Assembly (NCBI GenBank): GCA_027475525.1
Contig: JAMWFC010000053.1
Span: forward strand, 1 to 64,000
Direction of reading: 5' to 3'
Length of the DNA: 64,000 nucleotides
Source of the DNA: Macrolepiota albuminosa
Lineage: Eukaryota > Basidiomycota > Agaricomycetes > Agaricales > Agaricaceae
The notes beneath the pieces are model-generated. The model had not been told where the DNA came from and searched no databases. It saw only the letters and a program-made list of their open reading frames with translations. Positions 13,249 to 26,090 of this stretch are shown piece by piece; positions within the stretch are counted from its first letter, which is position 1; every line of letters begins with the position of its first letter. The position numbers were made by a program, and so were the translations under genes.

Positions 13249-16200
13249 CTAATAAAGCCCGTCGTCAGAAGGAAGGGAGAGAGGAGGGGGCGTCACCGGT
13301 GACGCTCGCGCTATCTCCTCGACTTGTTTTTCTTGTATGATAGCAGCTTGTTTAGCCACAATAGCATTCTCAAACGATTCGTCCGAGGGCATATATGCCG
13401 GGGGGCTGTTGGCTCTTTCCGCCGCTTCGTAATTCTTTAGTACTTCCCTAAAATCAACCATCCATCGGTGTTGTAGAAGTTCAGACGCAGTAGGCCGCCT
13501 CATGGGGTCGATAATTAGGCATTGTTTGATAAAGCTGATGCCTACTTCGCTAAGTTGACCAGGTTCAGGCAACGGAGGATGCTGAGTTGCAACTCCGATG
13601 TGAAACATGATTGCCCTGCAGAAAGACGGTAAATCGCAGGATACCGCCAAGTAAGACGACATACCATTCATTATCGAGGTTACTCCATGGTTTTTTGCCA
13701 GTCGCACACTCCAGCACAACACAACCTAAAGCCCATATATCCATGGCTCCTTTCCTACCACGTTTATCATTCTTAATAATTTCTGGCGACATATACATAG
13801 GTGTACCCGTGAGACTATTGTTCATCGCTAGCCCATTGAAGCTGGGCTGACCGTTCGGAGACGGTGAGGCATCAGGCACCCGACGTGACCGTTGCATGGT
13901 CTTCTGGTTTTTCGCTAAGATCTTCGCAGCTCCGAAATCCACGAACTTTCAGGCACCCGACGTGACCGTTGCATGGTCTTCTGGTTTTTCGCTAAGATCT
14001 TCGCAGCTCCGAAATCCACGAACTTGATTACACCAAGGTGATCAAGAAGAATATCTAAAAATCCAAAGCTGAATTTTGCCTTGATATGGAAAAAAAACTC
14101 ACTATCAGGCTTGATATCGCGATGTATCACGCCCTCTTTATGGAGATATGCGAGGCCTTCTAGCATTTGCATCGTGTAAACTTGAATGATATTCTCGTCT
14201 TCTATCTTCCCATGATCGAGTAGCGCGGCCAAACTGCCACCTTGACAGTACTCTTCAAAAATGTAAACCTTGTCTCGATGGACCTCGATGCCATAATATT
14301 CTACGACGTTGGGATGATGAAGCATCTCCATTACGCCAAGCTCATCCCTAATTTGTGCATAGAGAGTGGGTAAATTCGACAACTCTTGGAACTTGATCTC
14401 CTTGACGGCCATGACGGAACCTGAATCCACGTTGACAGCGGTGTAGACGGAACCAAACGCTCCGGAACCAATGAATTTCCCCTGCCGCCAATGTATGGCA
14501 ATATTTGAACTTGAAGAGGCCAGAAATACCAAAGACCTATCCTCGGGTCGGTCGTCGTCAAGAACACGACCAACAACTCGCTGTTTCTTCCCGATTGAAG
14601 TGCGAGACGTTTCCACTTCTTGAATAGCTTTTGTAATTTTTTCCCAAAATAATCGAGTGCTTGCATCCAAGAAAGCCATGGAATCGTCGTCTTCGATAGA
14701 TGAAGATTTGGAGAGGGTATCTTCGTCGTCAAGAAGAGCGTCTGTCACCTGCTGTCTCTGCTTTTCCTTCTCCTTTCGCGCTTCAAGCGTGGATCTTGCT
14801 CCAAGAATATCGAAGTGCCCCTGCAGGAAAGTCGCGCAGCTACCAACTTTGTGTTTCAAAGTTTCGAATTGTTCATCTGGAAGTTGAAGAATATTACGTT
14901 TTAATCGGTAATAAGTGAATTCCAGTGCGTTTACTGCCCATTTGAATGTTCGTCGATCCGTATGTTCACAATCATCACAGATGAAGGAAACCCATGATAT
15001 CGCCAACTTGATTAGAAGACGATTAAATTTGGCCAAAACGCTGCAATCCATGTAACGTTGCGCATGTTGTCCGTGTTCTGACGCAAACATGTACCAGTTT
15101 CCAAGGAGCTCTTGGCAACCGTTTGCCAAACGAAGAGAGTTTCGAACATGATGTACCGAATCCACAATCGATTCCGCAAGTCGATTTGTAGCTCGTCGAA
15201 TCTTTCCCAACTCTTTATTGACACTAGGAAGATGAGCCTGAGATTCATTCAAACAAGTAAGTGGACCAATCATCGATCCAATAGTTTCTACATCCTCGTC
15301 GAAAGGCAAAAACACATCGGCAAACACCTGTTTTGCAAGGAGAAGCCGTCGTTGGGGACCATCGGCAATGAGTCTCACCCGGTTATCCTTTGCGTCGAGA
15401 TCTATACTTGGGATATTAAGAAGCATGACTCGGCCGTTCCAGATGTAGTGACTACGGGGGGACATAACTAGCAAATACTGAGGCTCGGCTTCGTCGGCAT
15501 ATATAGTGCTGCATGAGAGGCGGCTGTTTTCATCATTAGTTATCTCATCGACATGGAAAGCCTCCGTAAGGAGACGTCGAATGGAGTCTGGCCGATTGTA
15601 GAGGGAATTGGAAGCGACAACATAGATGCCCTCCTCTTCCAGGGAATGAGTGTAGACAAGAAAGTGATCGGTTTCTATGAGAGCCGCTACAAACTGATCA
15701 AGAGAGATGTTTTCAAGGTCATATTCCGCAGAATTACTGAAACGTTGGGTTAAGACTCTGAAATATAACAAATGAATAACGTCAATCGGCTCGGCGCAGT
15801 GACTAATGACTGTACCTCGCAAAACGTTGTAATTTGCGATACCTTAACCGGACACTGTCTAAAATTTTGCCATACCAACCTATGGTCTGTTGGCCTGTCA
15901 TCTTTGTCTGAAGAGATTTTTCGCGGTGTACGCCAGAATCTCGTTCGACAGTATGATGCCTGATATGTTCGCTCATGTCTTCTCCCGCAGGTACACGGAC
16001 TTGAGTATCAAAGTAGTTGGTTACTCGTACCATGAGTTTGTTAGTAAGAGAGCTGAAGAGAGACGTTAACAAGCATCAAATCCGGTAACATCTACTCACC
16101 AAAGTTGTTCAGCCACAAGACAAGATCCCCCTGCTGTTGTTAAACTAACATCATTGAAGGTGGCCCACTGTGCCTCAAGAACGTCAGTTTCTTTGAAATA

Positions 16201-17715
16201 GATGCCCTTGGCCCCACTCTTGAGCTTCCAATGAATCAATCTGAAGAAAACTGACAAAGCTTCTAAGATTGTAGAATCGTAGTCTTCGTTGATACACTGG
16301 GGGAGTGTCCAGTTCCCACCCGGGTCTGGCGCCAAAAACGCCTCATACTGGCGTTTCAGTGTACACGCAAGTCCGATACCTATCTTCAAATCCTCGGTCA
16401 TCTGGTCAATAATCAACACGTCCGGTTCCTTCAGATTTTTAACATGTGCGAGGCGAATACGCAGGGCGGCCTGCGAAAGCTTCGTGGGAAATGAGATCAA
16501 AGGGACCAGCTCGTTCTCGAATGTCGGAAGATCCATCTCTTTGAAAAGAGCAGAGAGATTTACCTGCGCGTCGCGTGCAACGCCAATAAAAGCATGGACT
16601 GTGACCAGGAAACCTTTTTCAAAGGTACGTTGCATAGATTCTTCCTTCAGAAGGCGCTCGACGAAACTTGTGCCGACCGTCAACTCAGGAGCAGAAGTGC
16701 TATCGGTATTGTTTGTCAATGGAAGTTCGCTGCCAGTATTGGGCTCAGTGACGTCTAAAGTGCTGCTGCCCGTCCAACGACGAAGGAGATCTATTTGTTG
16801 CCTTAAAGACGTGACAATGGTAGACCATGTGTTTAATGTATCGAAGCGCGCTTGAAAGATGCCCTCTGTGGTAGCAGGTTTGTCGTTGTACAAGGCTTTG
16901 ATAGTAGGGTAGAGAGATTGTGCGACATCAAAGTGATGGAGTACCGTCGAGACTTGTTTCAAGGCAGATGCAACAGGGTCCGTGTCCTGATCGTTGAGTG
17001 TCACGCGAAAGCTATTAATCTCGCTCACAACCGCGTCTACGACTCGGATACGCCTCTCTTCCAACCTTTTGCGCTCCTCGTCGTCTGTTCGCCCATGGAA
17101 TTTGGCACGGATGCCCAGCCAAATGTCGGTGTGGACACTGTTGTGTTCATCAGCACCAGAAAGTAATGCGGACGCTATTCGTGTCTTTTCAGACTTCAAG
17201 ACGTGACCCCTTAAGACGGAGGAAAGAAAGTTCCGCCATTCCAATCGTTCACGTTCTTTCTGGCATGTGGGCTGAATCGCTTCATCGTCAATCAAATGCT
17301 CTTCTCCTCCTGCAGCAAGTGATTGCCGGCCGAGTTCGTCTTCATCGCTATTGTCACCTGCGTCGATCAATTGACCAAGACCTCGTTGAAAATAATGACT
17401 GTCAGGGTCGTCTCGTGGGTCTTCAGGCTGACCGAGTCCTGAGGATCTGTAACGCCTGACAAACTGCGAGTAGATGTCGGGCCGTTTTGACATTTGAATT
17501 GTGCCATTATAGTCGTATGACTCTGTTCGATATCTGTTTCGAAAAGATCTGCTCATTGATGTGGAAGGCGGCGATTGTTGGTATGGTGGACGAGGTTTCA
17601 TGTCCCAGTGATGAGATTTATCGACGTCATCAAGCTTGTCGTCCTCGTCTTCATGGTGACCACGCAAAGATACCTCTAGATGAGAATAAAGGGTTGGGGT
17701 ATGTCGTGGGCGCAT
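13249..17715 (-). CDS. SSK2: MAP kinase kinase kinase, Ssk2/Ssk22/Wis4 type (HOG pathway)
   Basis: This is the MAPKKK that links the Sln1-Ypd1-Ssk1 phosphorelay to Pbs2 and Hog1 in osmotic and general stress signalling. The 539-codon first exon (17715 to about 16099) is a polar N-terminus followed by the helical Ssk2-type regulatory region. Later exons add a further 600 residues before the C-terminal kinase. Kinase landmarks in order: GSGAFGSVYTA (P-loop), MAVKEIKF (Lys), HRDIKP (catalytic loop, with an intron splitting PDN), KFVDFGAAK (DFG), GTPMYMSPEII (activation segment end), MDIWALGCVVLE, and PTASELLQHRWM near the end. After the kinase comes a short tail with SPVTPPPLSLP. The exact 77-bp duplication at 13872-14025 interrupts the segment just after DFG; without one copy the frame is continuous. 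I estimate about 1,380 residues. It is divergent from DRG2 with only about 100 bp between starts, so the two share a promoter region. Confidence 0.9.
13872..14025. repeat. Exact 77-bp tandem duplication in the kinase activation segment
   Basis: Copies are 13872-13948 and 13949-14025, identical. On the coding (minus) strand each copy encodes the stretch from just before the DFG motif (as VDFGAAKILAKN) into the activation loop. Two copies in a row shift the frame and create an early stop, whereas one copy reads from DFG straight into the rest of the kinase. Confidence 0.95.
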
Positions 17716-17823
17716 TGTACATGAGCAAATTCAAAACACTGAACAAGCTTGAATAAGACGTCACTGCTGTTTTATCGTTTACGTGATCGATCCATAACTA
17801 CTTGTACTCTTACCATACCGATC

Positions 17824-19825
17824 ATGGGTATCGTTGAAAAGGTTGCATCTAAACTAGCTTTTCTATGTTGTCTGACGTCTCTCTAGATTAAGGAAATTGA
17901 GCGTAAGCCGTACTCGAGTTTTCGATAGAAACCGTGTTGAAAATCATGCAACATAGAGGAGATGGCTCGCAGTTAGTCCAAAGATTCTTTTGAATGGCGG
18001 ATTCCTTACGATTACTCACAGCTCAGAAGAACAAGGTCAATATTCATTCCTTTTTAAGGTTGGGACTTGCCTGGTGTAAACACTTCAGTTCGCAAGTAGG
18101 CGACCGAATATCATCTAGGCCTTTTAAAAGCCAAACTTGCGCGTTACCGTGCTCAACTTCTCGAACCTGCTGCCAAGTCAGGTCAATCAGGGACAGGTTT
18201 CGATGTACAGAAATCTGGAGATGCACGAGTAGCGTTAATCGGATTTCCTTCTGTGGGCAAGGTTCGCATATCCACGAGCTCCACATATTATAACTGTGGC
18301 TACTAAAAATGCAACAGTCAACACTTCTGAATAAAGTGACAAACACAGTCTCGGAGTCAGCTGCCTACGAGTTCACGACTCTCACCGTAAGCCTTTACCT
18401 TGCTGGATATTGCGGGTACAAATTATGCGGACAGGCCATACCCGGAGTAATTGAATACAAGGGTGCTCGTATCCAGCTCCTTGATCTTCCTGGAATTGTA
18501 GAGGGTGCCAGCCAAGGTCAGCCATGTCTATAAGATGGGTCAAGTCCATTCTGACCCCGGTAGGACGAGGACGAGGCCGGCAGGTTGTAGCCAGTAGAGT
18601 TTATTTGATTACTCATCTGCGATATCGTGCGCTGATTCATGAATTCCAGCGGCAAAGACAGCTGACCTTATTCTCATCATGCTTGACGCAACCAAGTCAG
18701 AGGAACATCGACAACAGTTAGAATACGAACTCGATGCTGTTGGAATTCGAATGAATAAATCAAAGCCCGACGTCGTCTTCAAAAAAAGAACAACTGGTGG
18801 CGTGAGTTCCGCTTGCGATTCTCGCGTTCGCGACTCTAAATCATTGTTCAGATTACCTTTAACACGACTGTCAAGCTGACAAAAACAGATGAAAAAACTA
18901 TCAGAACGATTCTAGCTGGTTGTAAGTATTCAATTGGAATCATTGTACTGTTCTCTAAGCTTCCTTTTTTGGTCGACAGACAAGCTACACAACTGTGATG
19001 TGATGATTCGAGAAGATGTATAATTTTTGTGTTCTTGCTGTTTTTATTTATTGACCAAGCATGTTTAGATCACAACAGATGAATTTATTGATGTTCTTAT
19101 TGGTGCATATTCTAGTGTCATGTAGTCCTGTTATGTTCTAAATTTGAGCCAACAGGAACAAGAAAATATATCCCGTGTCTCTGTACGTGTATCAGTTCTA
19201 ATCTGAGTAAAAACTGCAATTGGAATGTAATTTAGACGTCTATAACAAGATTGATTCAATCAGCATCGAACAACTTGACAAGTTAGCCAGGCAGCCCAAC
19301 TCCATTGTCATCAGCTGCGAAATGGACCTCAAGTTCATTTATTATATTCGTTGAATTACATCTCACTAATTCGCTGCTATTTACCAGTCTTGATTACCTC
19401 ATCGAACGTATGTGGGACGAACTCAAACTTGTCAAGATATACACGAATAAGCGTGGGGCTCATCCTGACTTGACGGACCCTATCTGTCTGAGGAAAGGTG
19501 CTACCATTGAGAATGTATGTAACGGTATCCATCGGTCGCTGGTTCCCAACTTCCGCTACGGTCTCATCTGGTAAGTGTTCATTTTTTCGTCTTTTCTTCA
19601 AGTGTTCCCTTGACATAATCCACAGGGTTTGTTATGTACATTGGTCCATAAACAATTATTTATTATGAAAAATTTCAGGGAAAATCGAGCAAATTTGCGC
19701 CACACGCACAGAAAGTCAGCTTACACCATCAAGTTCAAGATGAGGATGTTGTTTCGAGTGAGTTATGCCTATGTCTTTTTCCTGTTGACGATACTGAATG
19801 TTTTTTTCTAGTCTTTACAAAATGA
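17824..19825 (+). CDS. DRG2: Developmentally regulated GTP-binding protein DRG2 (yeast Rbg2)
   Basis: This is a translation-associated TRAFAC GTPase that works with Gir2/DFRP2 on ribosomes. It is an intron-rich gene with a start at 17824 (MGIVEK) and stop TGA at 19823-19825. Exon joins that keep frame give, in order, [27 protein letters not shown], the P-loop GFPSVGKST (split by an intron after GK), [14 protein letters not shown] (G3), [37 protein letters not shown] (G4 NKID), SIVISCEM (G5), and a C-terminal TGS domain from [15 protein letters not shown] to DEDVVSIFTK at the end. Wording such as TADLxxMMLDATK and LARxPNSxVISC separates it from DRG1. About ten introns of 45-65 nt are needed, one of which looks like a twin intron (19571-19678). 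Nothing suggests a pseudogene. Confidence 0.9.
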
Positions 19826-21054
19826 ACTTCTCTGCGGATATAAACGATAGAATTTTGAATAACATCATTTGTACCTTTCCAATGAACACTGTCTCTCGCT
19901 AAGTTTTACCGAGGAAAGAGTACCAGTAAATCGGGAGAGCTCACTGGGCCTGCCCCGGGAGAGGTTTTATCAAAATACTACGGCCTCCCCTATAGAGGTG
20001 CAACAGTTGAACCCTAGCTGATAACATGTCAAGCAAGAGGAGAACAATGGAAATGATTGCAGTACCAAAACAACACTAATTATGTATTCTACGTACTAGG
20101 TGTTATCAGTAACTTAGCGCAATGACCAACAATTTATACTTGTACCTTAAGAGGGAATTTTGGGTAAGGCAACTCTGCTGTCAGCTCCCGTAACTAAACA
20201 ATGGCACCACAATACTGAATCAGCGATGACAATATTAGTGCTGTCGCGCCAAAGGACAATATCATCATGACACTTGAAACTTGCTATACTCAAAGATGAC
20301 AATTATAATTAGATAGCGGGGACCCCCGGCGACGTGCACCGCTAACACCGGATGCAGCAGTCGAGTTTAACACGTCAGCTTGCACACACCACACGACCCT
20401 AACAGAGGCACCTGCCTAGCAGGTCGATCACACAGATTCGGATCGTAACAAATTTACGCATTGAACTGAGGGTAGGTCGAATTCTACACGCAACCAAGGC
20501 CTGCGTACTAACGCAACTACCCGCACAGATAAACTTATATCTGTCATATCTGTCAGGTATTACTCTAACATAGAGGAACAGAAGTTATAACACTATGTAT
20601 CCTTAGACAATAAAACATTGACTGAGGGCTCATGCGTGGTACCATGTTACATATAAGTAGATGTGGCACCAGGGCCAATCAAATTAAACAGATAATGAGA
20701 CAGGGGCGCCACAATAGGGTCGAGTGCCGTCAGATCATACATCTACCATACCCACCAATTCTTTCTTATTTAAAATCTTACATTTGCCCTTCAATAGTAC
20801 ACGATACAAAGTATCAATAGATTTAACCGCACGGTATCACCAAATCAAAATTGTCGTAGTAGACTTCGATACCTTGCCTCAATGATTTGTAACCGATGGG
20901 ATGACCCCCTAGCCGACCGAACTGAGACGGCTCCCCCAACCTAGTGACATCATGTATATACAGTAACAAGTTGTTCTTACACGGTTGCGACTCAAACTGT
21001 AAGGACAACTTCTGAATGGTGATGACGGGAACGACGAAAAACCTACAACTGTTG
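19826..21054. other. Gene-free 1.2-kb stretch
   Basis: AT-rich sequence after DRG2 and beyond the end of the dienelactone hydrolase gene. A minus-strand open frame at 20823-21182 reads across the last intron of the hydrolase gene and then its 3' UTR, so I treat it as chance. No RNA gene, repeat or transposon end was recognised. Confidence 0.45.
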
Positions 21055-22155
21055 TCATCTCGTGCCTTTTCCAAATACATTGTGGAAGAACTCCACAAGT
21101 TTGCTATACACGTCTTCGAACCTGTAGACATCGGATAAAGTAGATTTGATATCATCTCCTGAACAGCACAAGAAACACCCACTCTTTCTTATTCTCAACA
21201 TTCTGTAGATCGCCTCGAGCAGCTGCCCAACCATGGAACCTGCCGACAACATGGTTTTTTAGGTCAAGTGTCAAAAATGCTCACATGTTAGCGTAATGCT
21301 TGCTATCATTCTTTGGCGCGAATGATTTCTTGCTAATGACATCGAGTACTTTTTTATACTTGGAAAAAATCAGGTCAGACTAGGCTATTTAGTTAGTGGC
21401 GCGCATTTATACCTCTTCAATAGGTTCATCTTTAGAAATGTAGATGCCAAGGGGGACAGTTAGTTTTTCAGCATCCGCAACCGATAGCATACTAGGTGAG
21501 GTTATTAGGCGCTGAAAGCGAGCACCATCTAGCTTACGCAGGATGGACGATGGCCACAGCATCAAAGGGAGTGGACGAGCCACCGGAAGAAAGTGTCACT
21601 TTCCCGCCTACATCGAAATTATGAGTTCGACGAGAGTTTATATAAAGATATATACCCCAGCAGAAGCCATAAGCTGCAACATTCCTCGCACCGTCGGCCC
21701 TTAAAGCCATGCCAAAATTAGTAAGTTTCTGAATCGCAACTGATGGGCTGGCTGTGCCACCAAAGAAATCTTGCAAGTCATGTTTATCCTGGTCGTTTTT
21801 TGGTGGAAACCTCTCAATTGGATAGGAACCTTTAGGATCAAAGAAGTCTGGCATGTAAACAGTCGCTTTAAGGGCTGAAGCGATGATGTCTGCGCCTTGC
21901 TGTGTTTGAGGAAAGAAGCTAGACATACAAGACGAACGTCAGTTGTGGTACGAGGCTCATGGAGACCAGACTGCGTATATCTTACCCAAATATGTCATAC
22001 ACACAGACAATCTTGGTATTGCTATCCTCTGGGCCAGTCACATAGACCTTGCTGAAACCAGCGTGGGGTTTGAAAGAACCTTGAGGGGAATAATCGGACT
22101 GGACAGGAGGAATAGAGCAGCACGCGATGTTGGTGTTGTGAATTGTAGTAGACAT
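21055..22155 (-). CDS. Dienelactone hydrolase family protein
   Basis: This is an alpha/beta hydrolase of the DLH family (carboxymethylenebutenolidase-like). In fungi these are mostly small cytosolic hydrolases of uncertain substrate. I start at ATG 22155 (MSTTIHNTNIACCSIPPV) rather than the upstream in-frame ATG at 22203 because DLH proteins begin shortly before the CC-x-PP motif. Exons then give FFPQTQQGADIIASAL, the nucleophile elbow GFCWGGKV (Cys) split by an intron, HPAMLSVADAEKL, the acid region YISKDEP (Asp) and the catalytic His in FHGWAAARGDL, ending FEDVYSKLVEFF and stop at 21055-21057. The Cys-Asp-His triad is complete and all joins keep frame. The length (about 270 residues) is slightly above the classical bacterial enzyme, as usual in fungi. 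Confidence 0.88.
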
Positions 22156-23279
22156 GTTGCATACACCGAGATGGCGGGTAATGGAACGAAGGCGAGACAG
22201 CATTTATGAGGTGTGGTTTCTCCGAGCCGGTAATGACGCAACGCGGACGTCCGGTTGTCCGCTTATATAATCTAAGCGATATAAATAGCCATCGTTTGCA
22301 TTTTTTTCTTATACCCGCACCACAACCTCGAGTGTTATACTGAGGTAACTCTGTCGTTTTACTTCGATAAGGGTACCTAGTCTGGCACGGGCAGATGGAA
22401 ATCAAAGAGCACAATTAAGCCGGAGCATATGCCAGCTTTGTCACTCATTGCAACGCAATGGAATGGAAGATGCTTGACTATGTCGCTCAAACACATTCGC
22501 ATCGGCTTGGTTGGCTGTCATGTATTATTACTTGTGTAGACCACGTAGAGCACTCAAACTACATGATCTACAGTTATCTCGTACACCTCCAGGGAGCACA
22601 TACTTATATGGTCTGAAGGCCATCTGATTTAAGGAAATCTGCATTTGACGTTTCTCATCAAACAACACTTTTCTAGAACCAACGCGAGGTCTGAATAAGA
22701 GTCTTAATTGATATTCACCTCTCTGAAGAGTTTAGAGCACATATCTGAAGTGAGTCTCTTTGGTATATGGTTTGTCTCTGAAGAGACCGCATCACTCAGA
22801 TTCTTCTTGAGGTTCTAATGTTGGTCTGGTATGGACACATTTTATACTCAATAAAAATTTAGTGTCCCATAACAATTTTATCAGTATGAATTGAAGAAAA
22901 GATGAGCTGCCTACGACTTATTACACAGACAGCGGATGCACCAACTTGCTGGCCAAATCAATTCTCATTAATTAAGTTCATATCTGATTCGCTCTTTGCT
23001 CTCAGAAAGTGGAATCAGTAGTAATCCAAGTGATAGCTCAAGCTCGAATATCGTATATTACGCGCCCACTTTTTCCCGTGCTTCTGCTCTCGGTATAAGT
23101 TGTTCAAGACATGAACCACCGATAATTACAGTTCTTAATACATGCCGTCAGGACATCATCGTGGTAGCTAAAATGTGTGTATACGACACACATAATCCGT
23201 GAGAATTCGTAATATCAGTACAAGATCGTAAAAGGGCGTCTCAGGGCGCATAATTAGATATACACAGGTATTGTTAGAT
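22156..23279. other. Gene-free 1.1-kb stretch
   Basis: Located between the start of the hydrolase gene and the end of the next minus-strand gene. It holds the hydrolase promoter. Short open frames here do not extend or show motifs. No repeat was recognised. Confidence 0.45.
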
Positions 23280-24217
23280 TCATCTGCTATGTCGCCGTGA
23301 AAATACGGTGCTGAATAACACGTAGAGAGCGGCCACGATGAACTCCATTACGACAGACATCGCTAGGTATATGAACCATTGCCCGTTGATTGGATTGAAC
23401 TTGGCCAAATTGGAGTTTGAGGATAGTGAAATACCAAAAAGGTCAGAAGCGGACCATGCAGCAAGAACGGCATAGGCAACGCGGACGCCAAGGAACGGAA
23501 GGGCGAAAGTTGCACCACCGAGAAGCTATGAATCGATAAAATATTAAAGGCAAGTTAGTTGGACAAATGACATACCCTGAGACGATAGCTTCTCATCTGA
23601 AAATGATAGGTCCAACAACCTAAATGGGCCAGGAAGAGCACTATATATACGCCGACGAAGACGCCGGCACTAGCGCGGCGTAGTATGACCCCAATATTTC
23701 CTTTGCCAGGACTTACATGAGTCCCAAGTATTCCGCCAGCGATAGATAATGCGAGTCCTGCCAAGGTAACCAGTCCAGTAAGTCGAAATATCAAAGATAC
23801 TCTAGAAATTTCGCTGTAAGTACTCTGGCCTCTAGAAAACTATGAATGGCTGTGAAAACAAAAGGGCTATGATAAGCATACGCCATCCCAAGGAACCCTA
23901 TAGTCGAGAGCAATAGCGGAGCCAAGGCAGCGGCTTGAAGCACATATGCACCAGTGAAGAGATCAGCGTGTGGCCGCTGGACTAGTTCACCGGCTAATGT
24001 TAATGCACCCTCAGATATTCGAGCTGGAGGCATATGTCAGGTATGTAAGGAGAGGGTATGAATATATCTCGCCTGCTGAGAAGATGAAGAGAAAAAGCCA
24101 TCCTGCATCTCTCCTGAAGGCATAGCGCCAAACCAAAGTAATGGTGAAAGCAGAAATGGGGGTATAAAATGCGATTTGTGACGCAGAAATTTTCCCATGA
24201 ATATCCAGCGCAGACAT
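23280..24217 (-). CDS. Fungal integral membrane protein, probable DUF7702-like
   Basis: ATG at 24217 (MSALDIHGKISASQ) opens a protein made almost entirely of hydrophobic helices: IAFYTPISAFTITLVW, DLFTGAYVLQAAALAPLL, LLSTIGFLGMAYAYHS, LTGLVTLAGLALSIAGGIL, RASAGVFVGVYIVLFLAHL, LGVRVAYAVLAAWSASDLF and FIYLAMSVVMEFIVAALYV, ending at TGA 23280-23282 after FSRRHSR. That is about seven membrane segments. Introns lie near 24010-24060, near 23790 and at about 23527-23577 (GTATGT donor). Proteins of this shape are widespread in ascomycetes and basidiomycetes and are usually annotated only as a domain of unknown function; I recall the DUF7702 label but cannot confirm it here. It is divergent from LAS1 with about 170 bp between the two starts. 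Confidence 0.68.
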
Positions 24218-24385
24218 GAATGGAATGGTATAATGGGTATACGCGTGACTAAGTGATGAACGCGACGCGAAGCAGTCAGGTGCGAAGGGTGGAATGCACA
24301 AAATAAATAAATCAACATGGATCTTGATCGGAGTTGGTGATGTACGTTAGATAAGATTAGATTCAAATTTTCTTCACATTCAACC

Positions 24386-26090
24386 ATGAGACTACCCCGG
24401 CGCGTACCATGGGCTTCACTTTCTGAACTGGAACAGATTTGTGCATGGATATACACTGATGAAAACGATATTGATACGAAGATTCTTGCTATTAACAGAG
24501 TAGATCTACGCCACGCCATTATCATCTAGGAAATACGTTGACTTTTCATTAGTTATCTGCGTGGAAGGCCGTAACATGTCTACCTCATGCCCTTGAATCT
24601 ACCTTGTCTCTTCTAGTGGCTATGGATCAAGATAGTTCACATGCGTCTTCCACTTCTTCGCTATCAATCCGGCAGTGCTACTCAACAGCTATCATTCGTC
24701 TTGTCAATGGACTCGTGGATCCCCTCCAACTTGGAGTATATGCAAGATCCATTGCCTCTATAGCAAACCAACTCGGTCTTCCACCTTGGCTAGTAGAGCT
24801 TCGTCATGCTGCGACACACGAAGATCTTCCAAGTCTTGAACTGCTTCGAGACGCAGCGCGGGACGTACGTTGTTTCTTTTCATTGTTCTCGAGGGAAACA
24901 ATGACGTTTCCATTCAAAGTCTATGTCCTGGCTCTTTCACAACTACTTTTTGCCAGCAATCAGCCCAATCACACTTCCTGAGAGTGGACCAGACCTACGT
25001 CCGCTTGAACCAGCGTTGAAACATTACAAGAGGCTTCTGAAGATCACATTGAGGGATGCATCCCTGAAAACACGATTTAAGACAGAGATCCTTTCTGTCC
25101 TGAAAGATATTGAACGTTGGATGGCAGAAGCACAAGTGGCTGGAAATGTGGTCGCCAGAGAGGTTGGTTGGGAAACAGGAGTCTCATCAGGTTCAAGGCA
25201 GGTCGATCCTAAGGAACGGTGGGCTTTGGAAAGGCTTTGTGATGCTTTGCTAGAGAAGGGTTTTCTTGTTCCTCTTTCTAGGAAGTGAGCCGACTCGCAA
25301 TACAATTTTGCCGGGTTACTGATTGTTCTCAGAAAACGAGATTTTCCACAGGATTCCTTTTTGCCTCCCAAGTACTCTGTACAAATTTGGGCTCCACTAC
25401 TGCAGCATCTGCAAAGCGTTCATCACGAATTTTATCCGATTCTGGCTGGACGAATTGCATCTCTTCTCCTACCTGAGAGTGAGAGCTCGGATGAAGAAGT
25501 TCAGCAGGATTCCTCGTTTGACCTCTGTATAGCTCGTTGGGCGAAGTGGATAATTGAAGTCTCGTCGTCTTGCGATTCAACACCGAGTGATGATTTACGA
25601 AGAGAGATTACTCTTATGTTAATGCAATCTTTGGGCCATCTCATGCCGGCTTCAGATCAACAGAGAAAAACGTAAGTTAACCCCGTCTCCGCACAAAGCA
25701 TGGTTTTGGTTTTACTCAAGCCGCACGCAGAAACGCAGAAAGTGCCATTGCTCTTCTTGGATCACTTTGTAGTGGCATTGCCAACTTAGAAACTGCCTTA
25801 ACCATGTTGAAATCACTGACATCCGATGTCGACCATAGTGTGCGTGGGCTCTGATCACCTTGTTCCTACTCTTGTGAATGTTTGAATAGGATTGGAATTC
25901 AGACGATATGTCTTTGATGAATCAACGTCTGAACATTATCCTTGAGTCCAACTCGGACTCCACCTCAAAATCTGGTACATGCGAGAAACACTTGCAGATG
26001 GCCGTTGAAGATATTGCAGGCTGGCGACTGCTTGATAAAAATAGCGGTTGGCAGCCTTGTCCTATTGGCGTGCATTTTGCTCTTGTTTGA
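24386..26090 (+). CDS. LAS1: Ribosome biogenesis endonuclease LAS1
   Basis: Las1 is the HEPN-family nuclease that cuts ITS2 at site C2 and works with the polynucleotide kinase Grc3. ATG 24386 gives MRLPRRVPWASLSELEQIC, the conserved Las1 N-terminus, and splices (intron 24500-24552) to LSAWKAVTCLPHALEST. The HEPN motif is RHAATHEDLPSLELL near 24805-24850, with the R-x4-H catalytic pair present. A 56-nt intron then leads to SMSWLFHNYFLPAI. Later exons give a long helical region (ALKHYKRLLKITL, RWALERLCDALLEKGFLVP, PKYSVQIWAPLLQHL) and an Asp/Ser-rich linker. The last exon ends GWRLLDKNSGWQPCPIG and stop at 26088-26090. All joins checked keep frame. The Copia element begins about 1.1 kb downstream. 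Confidence 0.9.

Noticed and set aside
9251..14025. Calling TFC3 and SSK2 pseudogenes because of frameshifts
   Set aside because: Both breaks coincide exactly with 77-bp tandem duplications of assembly type. The rest of each gene is free of damage and highly conserved.
20823..21182. 119-codon minus-strand frame as a separate gene
   Set aside because: It overlaps the last exon and intron of the dienelactone hydrolase gene in another frame. The spliced hydrolase model explains the conserved residues.
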